Below are positions 8,513-17,427 of a DNA stretch of 64,000 bases, piece after piece. The stretch comes from Photobacterium angustum (lineage in GTDB: Bacteria; Pseudomonadota; Gammaproteobacteria; Enterobacterales; Vibrionaceae). The stretch is from contig NZ_MSCJ01000001.1 of the NCBI RefSeq assembly GCF_002954615.1, positions 1,302,001 through 1,366,000 on the forward strand, given 5' to 3'. Within the stretch, counting starts at the first letter, position 1; each line of letters opens with the position of its first letter. The notes beneath the pieces are model-generated. The model had not been told where the DNA came from and ran no database searches. It saw nothing but the letters and a program-made list of their open reading frames with translations. A program made the position numbers and the translations under genes.

Positions 8513-9013
8513 TCAACAACCTGAATCGATTATTTTAATAATAGGCTCATCACCAGTGTTATTTTCTTTGTAACTTAAATAACAATTGGTTGCTTTGATT
8601 TTTTCAACACTATCAGACTCATCTTTCGGCACTTTTTTCATAAATGTCATGACATAAGTCCGATACCCTGGTTGATTTGATATCGAGGTATCTTGATTAG
8701 CAGCCCAATTCTCTTTCAGATCAACAATTGTCTTACCAATACCGGCATAATTACCTTTCGGGTAACCATTCCAGATAGCTATCCCCTCTACCTTTTTACT
8801 GCCAGTAATATCATTTTCATCGCCTTGCATTACAGCTTTTCCATAGATAATTCGTGATATTTCAGTCATCGAACCTTTAAGCTCATGTAGCTTGGCGCGA
8901 TACGTATCTGAAGAAATATTGAGGAATTTGGGAGCCGCAGTAACAGCAAGGATACCGAGAATGACGATAACAATAACAAGTTCAATCAGGGTAAATCCTG
9001 CTTTATTCCTCAT
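8513..9013 (-). CDS. Type IV pilin-like protein (MshA-like)
   Basis: 166-residue prepilin. The start is MRNKAG followed by FTLIELVIVIVILGILAVTA, which is the class III/type IVa cleavage motif (cut after Gly6) and N-terminal hydrophobic helix. Two Cys near the C-terminus (NCYLSYK and SGC at the end) could form the D-loop disulfide. The frame extends to a TTG at 9037, but the ATG at 9013 has AAGGAT upstream and gives the usual six-residue leader. It resembles MSHA-type pilins, yet no assembly genes lie nearby. It could be a minor pilin, or an orphan major pilin that uses a machinery encoded elsewhere. Confidence 0.82.
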   Translation of the reverse strand: MRNKAGFTLIELVIVIVILGILAVTAAPKFLNISSDTYRAKLHELKGSMTEISRIIYGKAVMQGDENDITGSKKVEGIAIWNGYPKGNYAGIGKTIVDLKENWAANQDTSISNQPGYRTYVMTFMKKVPKDESDSVEKIKATNCYLSYKENNTGDEPIIKIIDSGC

Positions 9014-9146
9014 CAATTTATCCTTTTCAATGATCAACTATTGATATGATTGCTAGTAGTATTTTACTTTATTGTTGAAATACTTAACAGGATGAATGAA
9101 TAGCGATAAGTAACATAAACAAATGAACACGAATTTTAGGTATAAA

Positions 9147-9171
9147 AAAACCGACACGAATGTCGGTTTTA
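9147..9171 (-). terminator. Intrinsic terminator of the fdh operon
   Basis: AAAACCGACA / TGTCGGTTTT with a 4-nt loop, followed on the minus strand by a T run. It lies just past the end of fdhC. Confidence 0.88.
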
Positions 9172-9188
9172 AAAATCACTAACTATGA

Positions 9189-10259
9189 TTATGCATTAGA
9201 CGAAGGTTTACTCTTCACTTCATGCTGTTGTGATTCGCTGTATCCTGGTTGGTTTTCTGGTAGATCTTTAACTTCTTCGTACCATTCGCTGTGGTGTTCA
9301 CGTGCCCACGTTTCATCAACTTCACCAGTTACCATGCCGTCAAGACCCGCTTCCATACCAAATAGACCAATATAAATATGGAAAATGAAACCACAGATCA
9401 GAATAAGTGCTGAAATCATGTGAACGAGATTTGATAATTCCATATGACGACGTGTTTGATCGAAAATAGGAAAATCAAGAACAAAGCCACTCACTACAAT
9501 GAAGACACCAAAAAAGGCTAGTAGCCAGAACAGTGCTTTTTCACCACCGTTTGAGAAGCCAGCTTTAGGGTGTGAGCCTTTATGCTTGCCCACCATACCG
9601 CCCATTTTCTTAAACCAATCAATATCAACTTTATTGAAGATACTCTTACGCCACCATTTAACGACAACGAAAAGAAGAATGATTGCAAACAATGGCCCCA
9701 TATAGTTATGGTATTGTTTCGCTGCGTAAATGATCCAGCCCCACACTTCTGTTGGTACGATAGGTTTAATAAAATGTTTACCGTAAACAAGAGTTAAACC
9801 GCTAAAACCTAACGTTAAAAATGTGAATGCTAAACTCCAGTGTAGAGCACGATCCATCCGGCTCCAACGCTGAATTTTACGACCTGTTTTAGGCTTACTT
9901 AATTTAAGAGGACCTACAACAAAGTATGCTAGCGTCACCATCACAAGGCTACCAAAAATAGCCATCGCACCAAGTGGTGACATCCACTTTTCTTTTAAGA
10001 TATACCATGTTTGACCCGGTACACTGATCAACACATCGTGCTCAGGCCAACCTGATGTTGTATACCCTTTTTCGCCATCCTTGACCGCTCGCCAATAATC
10101 AGCACCCGCAAAACCTATGACTTCTTTTTTTACCATAGATTCGCCAAGTTGCTCGCTACTGGTTGTTGTAGTGGCTTCATTTGCCATCACTTGGACAGAA
10201 AACGCAACCATTAATGCGGTAACGAATACCGTTAACCAGCGTTGAATTCGCTTAGTCAT
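9189..10259 (-). CDS. fdhC: Formate dehydrogenase cytochrome b subunit (gamma)
   Basis: 356-residue membrane subunit that takes electrons from FdhB and passes them to quinone. An N-terminal signal-like segment (residues 1-26, ending VMANEA) is followed by a periplasmic stretch and then about five hydrophobic segments typical of FdoI/FdnI cytochrome b556, with several His as potential haem ligands (RALHWSLAF, YHNYMGP, HMISALILICGFIFHIYIG). It is longer than E. coli FdnI because of the N-terminal extension, as is usual for the Vibrio/Shewanella type. It is the last gene of the fdh operon. Confidence 0.93.
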   Translation of the reverse strand: MTKRIQRWLTVFVTALMVAFSVQVMANEATTTTSSEQLGESMVKKEVIGFAGADYWRAVKDGEKGYTTSGWPEHDVLISVPGQTWYILKEKWMSPLGAMAIFGSLVMVTLAYFVVGPLKLSKPKTGRKIQRWSRMDRALHWSLAFTFLTLGFSGLTLVYGKHFIKPIVPTEVWGWIIYAAKQYHNYMGPLFAIILLFVVVKWWRKSIFNKVDIDWFKKMGGMVGKHKGSHPKAGFSNGGEKALFWLLAFFGVFIVVSGFVLDFPIFDQTRRHMELSNLVHMISALILICGFIFHIYIGLFGMEAGLDGMVTGEVDETWAREHHSEWYEEVKDLPENQPGYSESQQHEVKSKPSSNA

Positions 10260-10354
10260 TAAAGCTCCTGCCTGCTCAATTTGAACAGAAATTTTGTTAC
10301 ATCCGAGATCTAATATTTGAGCTCGACACTTATGTTGAGCCCAAATAAAGACAA

Positions 10355-10972
10355 TTACGCTTTACGTACTTTTGCTGCGTCGTACGCTAGATCTTCAGTA
10401 CTTGCCCAACCTGCATCTTTTGCACCACGAGCAACAACGCGCTTGCTGAAGATTTCAGAAATCTTCTCAGCATCACCTGCAAGTAGTGATTTAGTCGAAC
10501 ACATAGATGCACACATTGGTAACTTACCTTCTGCAATACGGTTTGCGCCGTAAAGTACACGCTCTTTTTCTGAACCAGGTTCAGTATTTGGACCGCCAGA
10601 ACAGTAAGTACATTTATCCATTTTGCCACGCTCTGCGAACGCTTCCTGTTTAGGGAACTGAGGCGCTCCAAACGGACAAGCAAATAGACAGTAACCACAA
10701 CCAATACAAAGATCTTTATCGTGCTGAACGATACCGTCTTCTGTTTGACTGAAACAATCTGCTGGACAAACCGCCATACAAGGCGCATCACTACAGTGCA
10801 TACAAGCAACAGAAATAGATGTTTCACCTGGAAGACCGTCGTTTAGTGTCACAACTCGACGACGTTGAATACCCCAGCCTACTGCTTCTGAGTTAGCATT
10901 TTTACAAGCTGTCACACAACCGTTGCATTCAATACAACGCTTAGAGTCACAAAGAAATTTCATACGTGCCAT
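10355..10972 (-). CDS. fdhB: Formate dehydrogenase iron-sulfur subunit (beta)
   Basis: 205-residue ferredoxin-type subunit relaying electrons from FdhA to the cytochrome. Four Cys clusters are visible: CIECNGCVTAC, CMHCSDAPCMAVCP, CIGCGYCLFACP and a fourth starting CTYC with later Cys. It starts 11 nt after fdhA stops, in the same operon. It lacks the C-terminal membrane anchor seen in E. coli FdnH, so it must associate through FdhC and FdhA. Confidence 0.94.
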   Translation of the reverse strand: MARMKFLCDSKRCIECNGCVTACKNANSEAVGWGIQRRRVVTLNDGLPGETSISVACMHCSDAPCMAVCPADCFSQTEDGIVQHDKDLCIGCGYCLFACPFGAPQFPKQEAFAERGKMDKCTYCSGGPNTEPGSEKERVLYGANRIAEGKLPMCASMCSTKSLLAGDAEKISEIFSKRVVARGAKDAGWASTEDLAYDAAKVRKA

Positions 10973-10983
10973 TTGATGACTCC

Positions 10984-13842
10984 TTACGCTTTAGTGATGT
11001 TACAAAGGGTGACTTTTGTTTCTTGCATCTGAGTTACTGGATCGTAACCGTATGTCGTTGCTGTGTTAGCAGCTTCGCCAGAAACATAAGGAGCACAACC
11101 TTCTGGGTAGTGACTACGGAGGCTTTCACCTTCGAATTCACCACCGAAGTGGAATGGTAAGAATGCTAAGCCTTCACGAACACGTGGGGTTACCATCGCT
11201 TTCACTTTAATACGGCCTTTTTCTGCACCTTCAACCCAAACCATCTCGCCATCTTTAATGCCACGATCGTTTGCATCTTTTAAGTTAAGTTCTACAAACA
11301 TTTCCTGTTGTAGCTCTGCAAGCCATGGGTTTGAACGCGTTTCTTCACCACCACCTTCGTACTCAACCAGACGACCAGACGTTAGAATAATTGGGTATTC
11401 TTTCGACATATCTTTGTCTTGAATTGACTTGTACAGTGTTGGTAAACGGAACAAGTGCGCCTTATCATCCCAAGTTTGGTACTCAGGAAGAAGATCACGA
11501 CGTGGTGTGTATAGTGGCTCACGGTGAATAGGTACTGCATCTGGGAATGTCCAAACAACAGTACGTGCTTTTGCGTTACCGTAAGGAATACAACCGTGTT
11601 TAATCGCTACGCGCTGAATACCACCAGAAAGGTCAGTTTTCCAGTTTTTGCCTTCAGCAGCCACTTTTTCTTCTGCTGTTAGATCGTCCCACCAACCAAG
11701 TTGCTTCAGCATCTTAGCGGTAAACTCTGGGTAACCATCTTCTAGCTCACAACCTAATGAGTAGCTATCGTCAGCGAGTAGGCTTACACCATTGTGCTCA
11801 ACACCGAAACGTGCACGGAAATTACCGCCCCCCTGTGCCACAGTCTTAGATGTATCATAAAGAATGTGTGTACCTGGGTGTTTCATCTCAGGCGTACCCC
11901 AACAAGGCCAAGGTAGACCGTAAGTTTCACCGTTCGCTGGGCCACCAATCGCTTCAAGAGAAGTACGGTTGAATGTATGCCAGTTTTGTTGGTGTTCTTT
12001 TAGACGCTCAGGGCTTTGACCTGTGTAACCAATCGTCCACATACCTTTGTTGAATTCACGTGTGATGTCTTCAATGTGTGGGCGGTTGTTTTCAACTTTA
12101 ATGTTCTTAAATAATTGATCCGCAAAACCAAGACGCTTAGAAAGCAGGTACATGATTTCGTGGTCAGGTTTCGCTTCAAATAGCGGTTCAATAACTTGGT
12201 CACGCCATTGAATAGAACGGTTAGTTGCCGTTACTGAGCCGTATGTTTCAAACTGCGTAGTCGCTGGGAATAGGTATACATTGTCTGTACGACCATTCAT
12301 TACAGCAGCAACACCTGGGTATGGGTCAACGATAACCATCATATCCAGTTTTTCCATCGCAGTTTTCATTTCAGGACCACGAGACTGTGAGTTTACAGCG
12401 TGACCCCAGTAGAACATGGCGCGGATGTTATCGCGCTGCTCAATCTTATCTTTGTTTTCTAAAACACCATCGATCCAACGAGAAACAGGAATACCTGCAC
12501 TGTTCATTGGTTTTTTGCCGTTGTAAGTGTTTTGGTCGAAACGACCTTGTAGCCACGAGTAGTCAACATCCCACACTTGTGCCCAGTGTTTCCAAGCACC
12601 TTCAGATAGACCGTAGTAACCAGGTAGGTTGTCAGAAAGTACGCCAAAGTCTGTTGCACCCTGTACGTTATCGTGACCACGGAAGATGTTTGCACCGCCA
12701 CCTGATTTGCCCATGTTGCCAAGTGCAAGTTCAAGAATACAGTAAGCTCGTGTGTTGTTGTTACCTGTCGTATGCTGAGTACCACCCATACACCAAACAA
12801 CACAGCCAGGACGGTTTTCAGACAGCATTTTGGCTGTTTGGTAAACTTGATCTTCTGGCACACCCGTTACGCGCTCAACTTCTTTTGGATTCCATTTCGC
12901 CACTTCTTCGCGAACTTCGTCCATACCGTAAACACGTTGACGGATGAATTCTTTATCTTCCCAGCCATTGTTGAAAATGTGGTATAGCACACCCCAAACA
13001 AAAGCAACGTCAGTACCCGGACGTAAAGAAACGTAGTGATCTGCTTTTGCCGCAGTACGTGTACGGCGCGGATCGACAACCACAATCTTACAGCTGTTAG
13101 TTTCTTTCGCGATAAGGATATGCTGCATTGCTACTGGGTGAGCTTCAGCTGGGTTTGAACCAATGAATAACATCGACTTACAGTTATGCATATCGTTTAA
13201 CGAGTTAGTCATTGCACCGTAACCCCAAGTGTTCGCTACACCTGCCACTGTTGTTGAGTGACAAATACGCGCTTGGTGATCTACGTTGTTAGAGCCCCAC
13301 ATAGAAACCATTTTACGGAACATGTAAGCTTGTTCGTTGTTATGCTTCGCAGAACCTAGGAAGTAAACAGAATCTGGACCTGACTCTTCACGGATCTTAA
13401 GCACTTGCTGGCTAACTTCATCTAAAGCTTGTTCCCAGCTCAGTTTCTTCCACTTGCCATTAACAAGTTTCATTGGGTATTTTACGCGACGTGCACCGTG
13501 ACCATGTTCACGAAGTGCTGCGCCTTTCGCACAGTGTCCACCAGCATTAAAAGGGTGATCGAAAGCGGGTTCCTGGTGAGTCCATACACCGTCTTGCGTC
13601 TCTGCGTAAATACCACAACCCACTGAACAGTGTGAGCAAATAGTACGTTTAACCACTTTAGGTGCGTCATATACATCTTCAGATGCAGCTTCTGCTTTTT
13701 TCATCATACCTGGGGCAAACATGCTTGCCCCAGCAACGCCACCAGCCGCAGCTAGAGATGTATTACGAATAAAAGAACGTCGAGAAATACCCAGTTGGTT
13801 TTCTACCTTGCTCACTTTATCGGAACGTTTAGTAAGTTTCAT
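10984..13842 (-). CDS. fdhA: Formate dehydrogenase catalytic subunit (Mo/W-bis-MGD), Cys type
   Basis: 952-residue Tat-exported formate dehydrogenase alpha subunit that oxidises formate to CO2 in the periplasm. A Tat signal (SRRSFI, Arg21-Arg22) is followed by a [4Fe-4S] site (Cys69, Cys72, Cys76, Cys104) and the pterin-binding molybdopterin oxidoreductase core. The catalytic ligand position is Cys194 next to His195 (ARICHS), where E. coli FdnG has selenocysteine. The gene is a full open frame with no internal TGA, so no Sec machinery is required. Its neighbours encode its chaperone, electron-transfer partners and metal supply. Whether it uses molybdenum or tungsten is not visible; the nearby tup genes make tungsten plausible. 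Confidence 0.96.
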   Translation of the reverse strand: MKLTKRSDKVSKVENQLGISRRSFIRNTSLAAAGGVAGASMFAPGMMKKAEAASEDVYDAPKVVKRTICSHCSVGCGIYAETQDGVWTHQEPAFDHPFNAGGHCAKGAALREHGHGARRVKYPMKLVNGKWKKLSWEQALDEVSQQVLKIREESGPDSVYFLGSAKHNNEQAYMFRKMVSMWGSNNVDHQARICHSTTVAGVANTWGYGAMTNSLNDMHNCKSMLFIGSNPAEAHPVAMQHILIAKETNSCKIVVVDPRRTRTAAKADHYVSLRPGTDVAFVWGVLYHIFNNGWEDKEFIRQRVYGMDEVREEVAKWNPKEVERVTGVPEDQVYQTAKMLSENRPGCVVWCMGGTQHTTGNNNTRAYCILELALGNMGKSGGGANIFRGHDNVQGATDFGVLSDNLPGYYGLSEGAWKHWAQVWDVDYSWLQGRFDQNTYNGKKPMNSAGIPVSRWIDGVLENKDKIEQRDNIRAMFYWGHAVNSQSRGPEMKTAMEKLDMMVIVDPYPGVAAVMNGRTDNVYLFPATTQFETYGSVTATNRSIQWRDQVIEPLFEAKPDHEIMYLLSKRLGFADQLFKNIKVENNRPHIEDITREFNKGMWTIGYTGQSPERLKEHQQNWHTFNRTSLEAIGGPANGETYGLPWPCWGTPEMKHPGTHILYDTSKTVAQGGGNFRARFGVEHNGVSLLADDSYSLGCELEDGYPEFTAKMLKQLGWWDDLTAEEKVAAEGKNWKTDLSGGIQRVAIKHGCIPYGNAKARTVVWTFPDAVPIHREPLYTPRRDLLPEYQTWDDKAHLFRLPTLYKSIQDKDMSKEYPIILTSGRLVEYEGGGEETRSNPWLAELQQEMFVELNLKDANDRGIKDGEMVWVEGAEKGRIKVKAMVTPRVREGLAFLPFHFGGEFEGESLRSHYPEGCAPYVSGEAANTATTYGYDPVTQMQETKVTLCNITKA

Positions 13843-13855
13843 TTAGAGCTCCGCC

Positions 13856-14050
13856 TTACAAAGTGTTGTAGTAATCACGAATGTGTTGGGTCTCGTGATA
13901 ACCTTTAGTTGTTTTTGTTTTTTTCTCTTCTGACTTTTCAGCAGCTTGAACTGCTGTTGTCGTTCCAGCAGCAACAGCACCAGCAGCCACAGTTAAGCCA
14001 ATGTTTTTCAACAATTGACGACGGCTTTCATTGGTTTTTTGCTCACTCAT
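13856..14050 (-). CDS. Small Tat-signal protein of the fdh cluster (FdhX-like)
   Basis: 64-residue protein made almost entirely of a twin-arginine signal (ESRRQLLKNIGLTVAAGAVAAG) followed by a Lys/Glu-rich stretch and the end HIRDYYNTL. Proteins of this kind sit immediately before the catalytic subunit gene in Shewanella/Vibrio/Campylobacter-type formate dehydrogenase clusters (formate dehydrogenase region TAT target family). Its biochemical role is not established. It lies 13 nt upstream of fdhA in the same operon. Confidence 0.88.
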   Translation of the reverse strand: MSEQKTNESRRQLLKNIGLTVAAGAVAAGTTTAVQAAEKSEEKKTKTTKGYHETQHIRDYYNTL

Positions 14051-14147
14051 AAAGTTTGCTCCTTTATCGTCACTAAAATAAGTTACGATGGGTTTTTGCC
14101 TTAGTTTTATTGCTTTGAATCAAACCGTTGCAAGCAACGTATAGGGA

Positions 14148-14765
14148 TTATTTTGATTCTAAAAAGCGTGTTTTCTCTACAGTTAAAAACTGCAAAGCGA
14201 GCTCACCAACAGCGGTATAAAAAACAGCACTGTTAGCAGCTTTAACATCGGTACAGAACTTTTCACACCACTCAGCTAAGTGACGATTAAAGAACGTTTT
14301 TTGAAGGTGCTCATCGCCGCCTTCAACTAGCATTGCCATAACTTCAAGCAAAGCCGCAATATGATCTTCCGGTTCTTTCACTGACTCATCACGTTCAAAT
14401 CCTAATTGCTTAAGATCTCGTCGAAGATAAGCCAGAGGCATTTCCATTAATGAACCTGTTAAATACCATGATCCAAAAGGCACAACTTCACCGCGACCAA
14501 TACCAATAAAGACATCTTGATATTCTTCTTCAACTGCAAGTGGCATGCTCTTTTGTGCTGCAAGTTTCAGTAAAGGCCAAGCAGCAGACATAGTAGATTG
14601 TTGAGGTTTATTCGCCGTATCAACATCTATATCAGCCAAAAAATTCAATACATTTTGATCAGGCGCTTGACGAAATAAATGTGCAAGCATGTTATAAATT
14701 TCAATACGAAGTACTGCGTCTTCATTCAATGACGTTTGAGCTGGGCTCATAGCAATTGTTTCCAT
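14148..14765 (-). CDS. TorD-family chaperone for formate dehydrogenase
   Basis: 205-residue, all-helical TorD/DmsD-type redox enzyme maturation protein. Such chaperones bind the Tat signal and assist cofactor insertion before export. Recognisable parts are the N-terminal RIEIYNMLAHLFRQAPD and the region EPEDHIAALLEVMAMLVEGG, which matches the family E-P-x-D-H motif. It sits between the polyferredoxin and the FdhX-like gene, so FdhA is its likely client. Confidence 0.9.
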   Translation of the reverse strand: METIAMSPAQTSLNEDAVLRIEIYNMLAHLFRQAPDQNVLNFLADIDVDTANKPQQSTMSAAWPLLKLAAQKSMPLAVEEEYQDVFIGIGRGEVVPFGSWYLTGSLMEMPLAYLRRDLKQLGFERDESVKEPEDHIAALLEVMAMLVEGGDEHLQKTFFNRHLAEWCEKFCTDVKAANSAVFYTAVGELALQFLTVEKTRFLESK

Positions 14766-14774
14766 CTTCGTTCC

Positions 14775-16430
14775 TTAAACTCGAGCCTGACTTTCTGGAT
14801 CTTTTTCCATTTGTTCGAAAATATCGCGAACACGACAATCTTCACACATGGATAAACGACGAATAGCATCACCTTGGAAGTGAGAATGTCCTTGAAGTTT
14901 TTCAGTTAACATTTTCACCATAGATGCTGGCGCAAATGCATTTCCACAACTGATACAACAAGCAGCAGGCTCTTCATGAACAAGACGTGCTTCTTTACGA
15001 GCATGCCAATCCCAATTAAAACGTGGTTCTAATGAAATAACTTTTTCAGGACATGCTTTTTCACACATACCACATTGAACACAATCCTCTTCAATAAATA
15101 GAAGTCCTGGACGATCACCAATGGCATGTAAAGCGCGAGTTGGACAAACTGCTACACAACTCATACATAACGTACAATCCGTTGTGTCACATGAAACAGA
15201 ACCATAAGGCGCTTTTTCTACAACGGAAGATTGTTCTGGTTTTGTACTCGCTTCGGTGTAAAGCATTTCAAGTGAAGAAAATAGTTTTTCACGTTTAGAG
15301 CCAGTTAAAGCCTCTGTAACAGGAGAAACTAGTGCATCGTCATAAGAAACAAAGTTTTCAACATCACTAAAATCAAACAGGCAAATACGATCAGCGTCAT
15401 AACCCATTTCCGTTAAGAAACGTTGAGCCATAGCAAGCTCATTCGATAAAACGCGATCAATCGTGGCAGGAATATATTTTGTGTTAGTCGCAAGAAGAAC
15501 TTGATGCGCACCATAAACCAATGCACTAAACCATGTATCAACACCAACAGTTGCAAGCTCTTCTAAGGCAATCGCAATAACTGAACTTGGAAACGTTGCT
15601 AATGCATCAGTCACCGCTTTTTCATCACGATTACCGTACAAAAGTAATGTTGGTTTCTCACCGCCCTCTTGCTTATAACGAGTAAGAACACGATGAACAA
15701 AGTTTTGCGTATTTTGAGGCTCAGGTAATGCGTATGTGATCGCCTCTGTTGGACAAGCTGTAGCACACGTGCCAACACCCTGACAAAGGTAAGGATCAAT
15801 CGCAATTTCTACCCCATCACTGCTTAGTGCACCAGCAGGACATGCATCTAAACAACGATCACAACCTGAAACACCACGCGATGAATGCGCACAGAGATCA
15901 GGATTTAGGCGAAAGTATTTAGGTTTATCAAAAGTCCCCATCATAGCCGGTAAATCGTCCACCAGCTGAGCCAGTTTATCTTTACGACTACCTACCGCGT
16001 AATAACCCGGAGCAGGAATTTCTAACGACATAATGCCGTTTTCTGTCATATCTAAGATCAAATCAAAGCAATCACGACCAATAGCCACTTTTGCTAAATT
16101 CGCTTTGGTTAATTGACCTGCAACCTGACATGTCACTTCAAACGCGCCAAGGTAACCTTTTGCTGATATGTCTTGGCTAAAGTAAAGATTAGACAAACCT
16201 AATTTTTTGCCTGTTGCATCAGTTGACAGCAAAGTTACGCTATTAAGCTCTGAAAACTGTTCAGCAAGTGCAATGATGTTTTCCTGAGTACCCACGATCA
16301 ATAAATCCCCACGGCTTTCATAAGTAACCGTAGGTGGGATTAAATTTGTTAGCTCTACTGTGCCATTAATTGCAGCAGCACGTGCTTTACCGTTTGTATC
16401 AGAAAATGCTTCTAGTGTACTTTTTAACAT
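14775..16430 (-). CDS. Polyferredoxin-type 4Fe-4S protein of the fdh cluster
   Basis: 551-residue cytoplasmic iron-sulfur protein, first gene of the fdh operon. It carries several ferredoxin motifs: a pair near residues 190-235 (CAHSSRGVSGCDRCLDACP and CQGVGTCATACP), a second pair near 415-470 (CTLCMSCVAVCP and CVQCGMCEKACP), and a further CCISCG plus CEDC near the C-terminus. No signal peptide or membrane segment is seen. Homologues precede the TorD-like chaperone gene in marine gammaproteobacterial fdh clusters. It is probably an electron-transfer or maturation factor; the exact role is unknown to me. Confidence 0.85.
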   Translation of the reverse strand: MLKSTLEAFSDTNGKARAAAINGTVELTNLIPPTVTYESRGDLLIVGTQENIIALAEQFSELNSVTLLSTDATGKKLGLSNLYFSQDISAKGYLGAFEVTCQVAGQLTKANLAKVAIGRDCFDLILDMTENGIMSLEIPAPGYYAVGSRKDKLAQLVDDLPAMMGTFDKPKYFRLNPDLCAHSSRGVSGCDRCLDACPAGALSSDGVEIAIDPYLCQGVGTCATACPTEAITYALPEPQNTQNFVHRVLTRYKQEGGEKPTLLLYGNRDEKAVTDALATFPSSVIAIALEELATVGVDTWFSALVYGAHQVLLATNTKYIPATIDRVLSNELAMAQRFLTEMGYDADRICLFDFSDVENFVSYDDALVSPVTEALTGSKREKLFSSLEMLYTEASTKPEQSSVVEKAPYGSVSCDTTDCTLCMSCVAVCPTRALHAIGDRPGLLFIEEDCVQCGMCEKACPEKVISLEPRFNWDWHARKEARLVHEEPAACCISCGNAFAPASMVKMLTEKLQGHSHFQGDAIRRLSMCEDCRVRDIFEQMEKDPESQARV

Positions 16431-16554
16431 TCTTATTCCTGTTTGCCCGTCACCGCTAGTCAGTGCCGATTGAAGAAGTAACGAAGTTATGCTTTAAAGT
16501 TTTTCTACAATAAAATCTGACTTTCGTTTTTTTGCTTCTTCTTCTCTATATAGA

Positions 16555-16569
16555 GCAATAACCGATCCA
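16555..16569 (-). promoter_or_regulatory. Sigma-54 promoter candidate for the fdh operon
   Basis: On the minus strand the sequence reads TTGGATCGGTTATTGCT, with GG-N10-GC spacing and a good TTGC -12 box. Two regulator-like dyads lie 75-115 bp upstream at 16641-16651 and 16673-16683. The leader to the first gene (start at 16430) would be about 115 nt. Confidence 0.65.
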
Positions 16570-16640
16570 ACTTTTCACGGAATAAAATGACTTAAAAGGA
16601 ACTAAAGTCGGAGGTGGATAATTACACCCACCCGCATTGA

Positions 16641-16651
16641 GACATTTTGTC
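16641..16651. promoter_or_regulatory. Activator-site candidate 1 (fdh)
   Basis: GACATTTTGTC is a dyad (GACA-TTT-TGTC) about 80 bp upstream of the fdh sigma-54 promoter. The identical 11-mer is found at 26052-26062 between the response regulator gene and tupA. Confidence 0.6.
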
Positions 16652-16672
16652 CTAGCACAAAAGACCCATCGC

Positions 16673-16683
16673 GCCAAAATGTC
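16673..16683. promoter_or_regulatory. Activator-site candidate 2 (fdh), inverted
   Basis: GCCAAAATGTC, i.e. GACATTTTGGC on the other strand, differs at one base from site 1. Its centre is 32 bp from site 1, about three helical turns, as expected for cooperative NtrC-class dimers. Confidence 0.55.
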
Positions 16684-16731
16684 CCAACAATTAATAAGGT
16701 TTTAGTTCCCTTTTTGTCTCACTCTATAAAT

Positions 16732-17427
16732 TTAAATGTCTTGTGCTGAATTTTTCTCTGGAGAAACCGTTGTAGGGTTAGTTTCATCCTCAGCACCATT
16801 ATCCGTAGATGAAGGTATTGTTGACTGGAGAGTATCTTGAGAAGTTAAGGATGTTTGCTCTGTTGCTGTTAGTGCTAATTCAGACTGTTCAGCCTTATTG
16901 TCTAACTCAGAGTTGTTCATCGTTTCACTGCTTAAATCTTCAACCATATCAGTTACTTTCTCTACCGCTTGATTTACCCAACCGCGCATTTGAGAAGCAA
17001 TGGCAGGATCTAACGTTGGGATGTTGCTAAAGTCTTCAGTGCAATCATCCATGTCACTGATATAATTAAATTCTTCTGAATGAAATAACTTACGTAATGC
17101 TGCTTTCTTAACTGATTTTTCAACCGATTCTTTCATAAACGATGCAACGCCAGAATCATAAGTCACGGTTGATACATCATCATGCGTCAGTGCAATATCA
17201 GGGCGATCATCAGCGACCAAATCAGTTTTATCTAATTGATTATCTAGAGCTTTATCCGTTTCAATAGGTTCAATAACATCTGCATTTAAAGCCGTATTTT
17301 CGGTAACAACTACATCTTGTTCAGGGGCCGTTTCAGCACTTTCGAGAGTTAATGTCTCACCTACAGATTCATCTTCTGTCTTGGTTAATTTTCTTTGAGA
17401 CCAACGTTGAAAAAAATTAGTAGCCAC
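16732..17427 (-). CDS. DUF3306 protein of the fdh cluster
   Basis: 231-residue acidic, low-complexity protein. Its N-terminus (VATNFFQRWSQRKL) and the central LRKLFHSEEFNYISDMDDCTEDF block are the recognisable DUF3306 parts. The frame is open to 17460, but the GTG at 17427 has AAAGGA in front and gives the family start, and it overlaps the DUF3305 gene by 11 nt. DUF3305/DUF3306 pairs accompany formate dehydrogenase genes in many proteobacteria; a maturation role is assumed and not shown. Confidence 0.83.
   Translation of the reverse strand: MATNFFQRWSQRKLTKTEDESVGETLTLESAETAPEQDVVVTENTALNADVIEPIETDKALDNQLDKTDLVADDRPDIALTHDDVSTVTYDSGVASFMKESVEKSVKKAALRKLFHSEEFNYISDMDDCTEDFSNIPTLDPAIASQMRGWVNQAVEKVTDMVEDLSSETMNNSELDNKAEQSELALTATEQTSLTSQDTLQSTIPSSTDNGAEDETNPTTVSPEKNSAQDI

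Larger units (their letters stand above)
16594..16709. repeat. Inverted repeat bracketing the fdh upstream dyads
   Basis: AAAAGGAACTAAA (16594-16606) is mirrored by TTTTAGTTCC (16700-16709, then CTTTTT). The arms enclose both GACATTTTG-type dyads. A looped transcript or a further protein site are both possible. Confidence 0.4.

Noticed and set aside
13250..13280. Selenocysteine codon in fdhA
   Set aside because: The catalytic codon is an ordinary Cys codon and there is no in-frame TGA in the gene.
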